Assembly (NCBI GenBank): GCA_937974135.1
Contig: CALJIH010000255.1
Span: 1 to 5,631, forward strand
Direction of reading: 5' to 3'
Length of the DNA: 5,631 nucleotides
Source of the DNA: an uncultured Cocleimonas sp.
Lineage (GTDB): Bacteria > Pseudomonadota > Gammaproteobacteria > Thiotrichales > Thiotrichaceae
The first letter of the stretch is position 1. Each line of letters starts with the position of its first letter. Under the pieces are notes generated by a model that saw only the letters and a list, made by a program, of their open reading frames with translations, searched no databases and was not told where the DNA came from. Made by a program: the position numbers and the translations under genes. Positions 5,552 through 5,631 of this stretch are shown piece by piece.

Positions 5552-5631
5552 CATTGTTTCCACAAAGTAGAAAGATTCATTAATCTGTATCCCGAACGTT
5601 TAAATTGTTTAATATCAATTCTAGTTGGCCA

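Noticed and set aside
5564..5631. Promoter for the DUF98 gene
   Set aside because: TTGATA and several AT-rich hexamers occur, but no pair has acceptable 16-18 nt spacing. The true promoter may lie beyond the window.

Overview
This is a low-GC, probably marine-type gammaproteobacterial chromosome segment. The assignment rests on the families present (DUF3465, the GDCCVxC cysteine-rich family, an RlmI-like short methyltransferase, a chorismate-lyase-like protein) and on AT-rich spacers. It is an inference, not an identification to genus. No tRNA, rRNA, insertion sequence, phage gene or CRISPR array is visible.

Layout. Positions 1-172 hold no gene I can support. A strong hairpin at 173-204 terminates a two-gene minus-strand operon. 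Its first gene (1664-2776) encodes a membrane-anchored protein with coiled-coil segments and two tandem helix-hairpin-helix (HhH) domains. Its second gene (222-1661) encodes a membrane-anchored coiled-coil protein with five internal repeats and a C-terminal OmpA-type peptidoglycan-binding domain. The two genes are 2 nt apart, and the second gene's ribosome binding site lies inside the end of the first. Upstream of the operon is a candidate sigma-70 promoter (2883-2911). Overlapping its expected start is a 20-bp palindrome (2861-2880) with the CTGT-N8-ACAG core of a LexA/SOS box. The rest of the 2777-3121 spacer is AT-rich and has no gene.

A small cysteine-rich zinc-ribbon-like gene (3122-3337, minus) is divergent from a plus-strand pair: a DUF3465 protein (3427-3954) and a class I SAM-dependent methyltransferase (3960-4892), 5 nt apart. 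Convergent to that pair is a DUF98/chorismate-lyase-like protein (4973-5551, minus), with a weak bidirectional terminator candidate between them.

The most unusual part is the HhH/OmpA pair. Both proteins have one N-terminal transmembrane helix followed by coiled coil, and both carry the same short motif, DNPxHLxxIxxLE, so they look like partners. Flanking charges suggest opposite topologies: the HhH domains facing the cytoplasm and the OmpA domain facing the periplasm. With the LexA-like box, this suggests a DNA-damage-linked complex joining the inner membrane, and possibly the nucleoid, to peptidoglycan. The pairing and motif are seen directly; the function is a hypothesis. The other four genes look like ordinary chromosomal genes of poorly characterised families.
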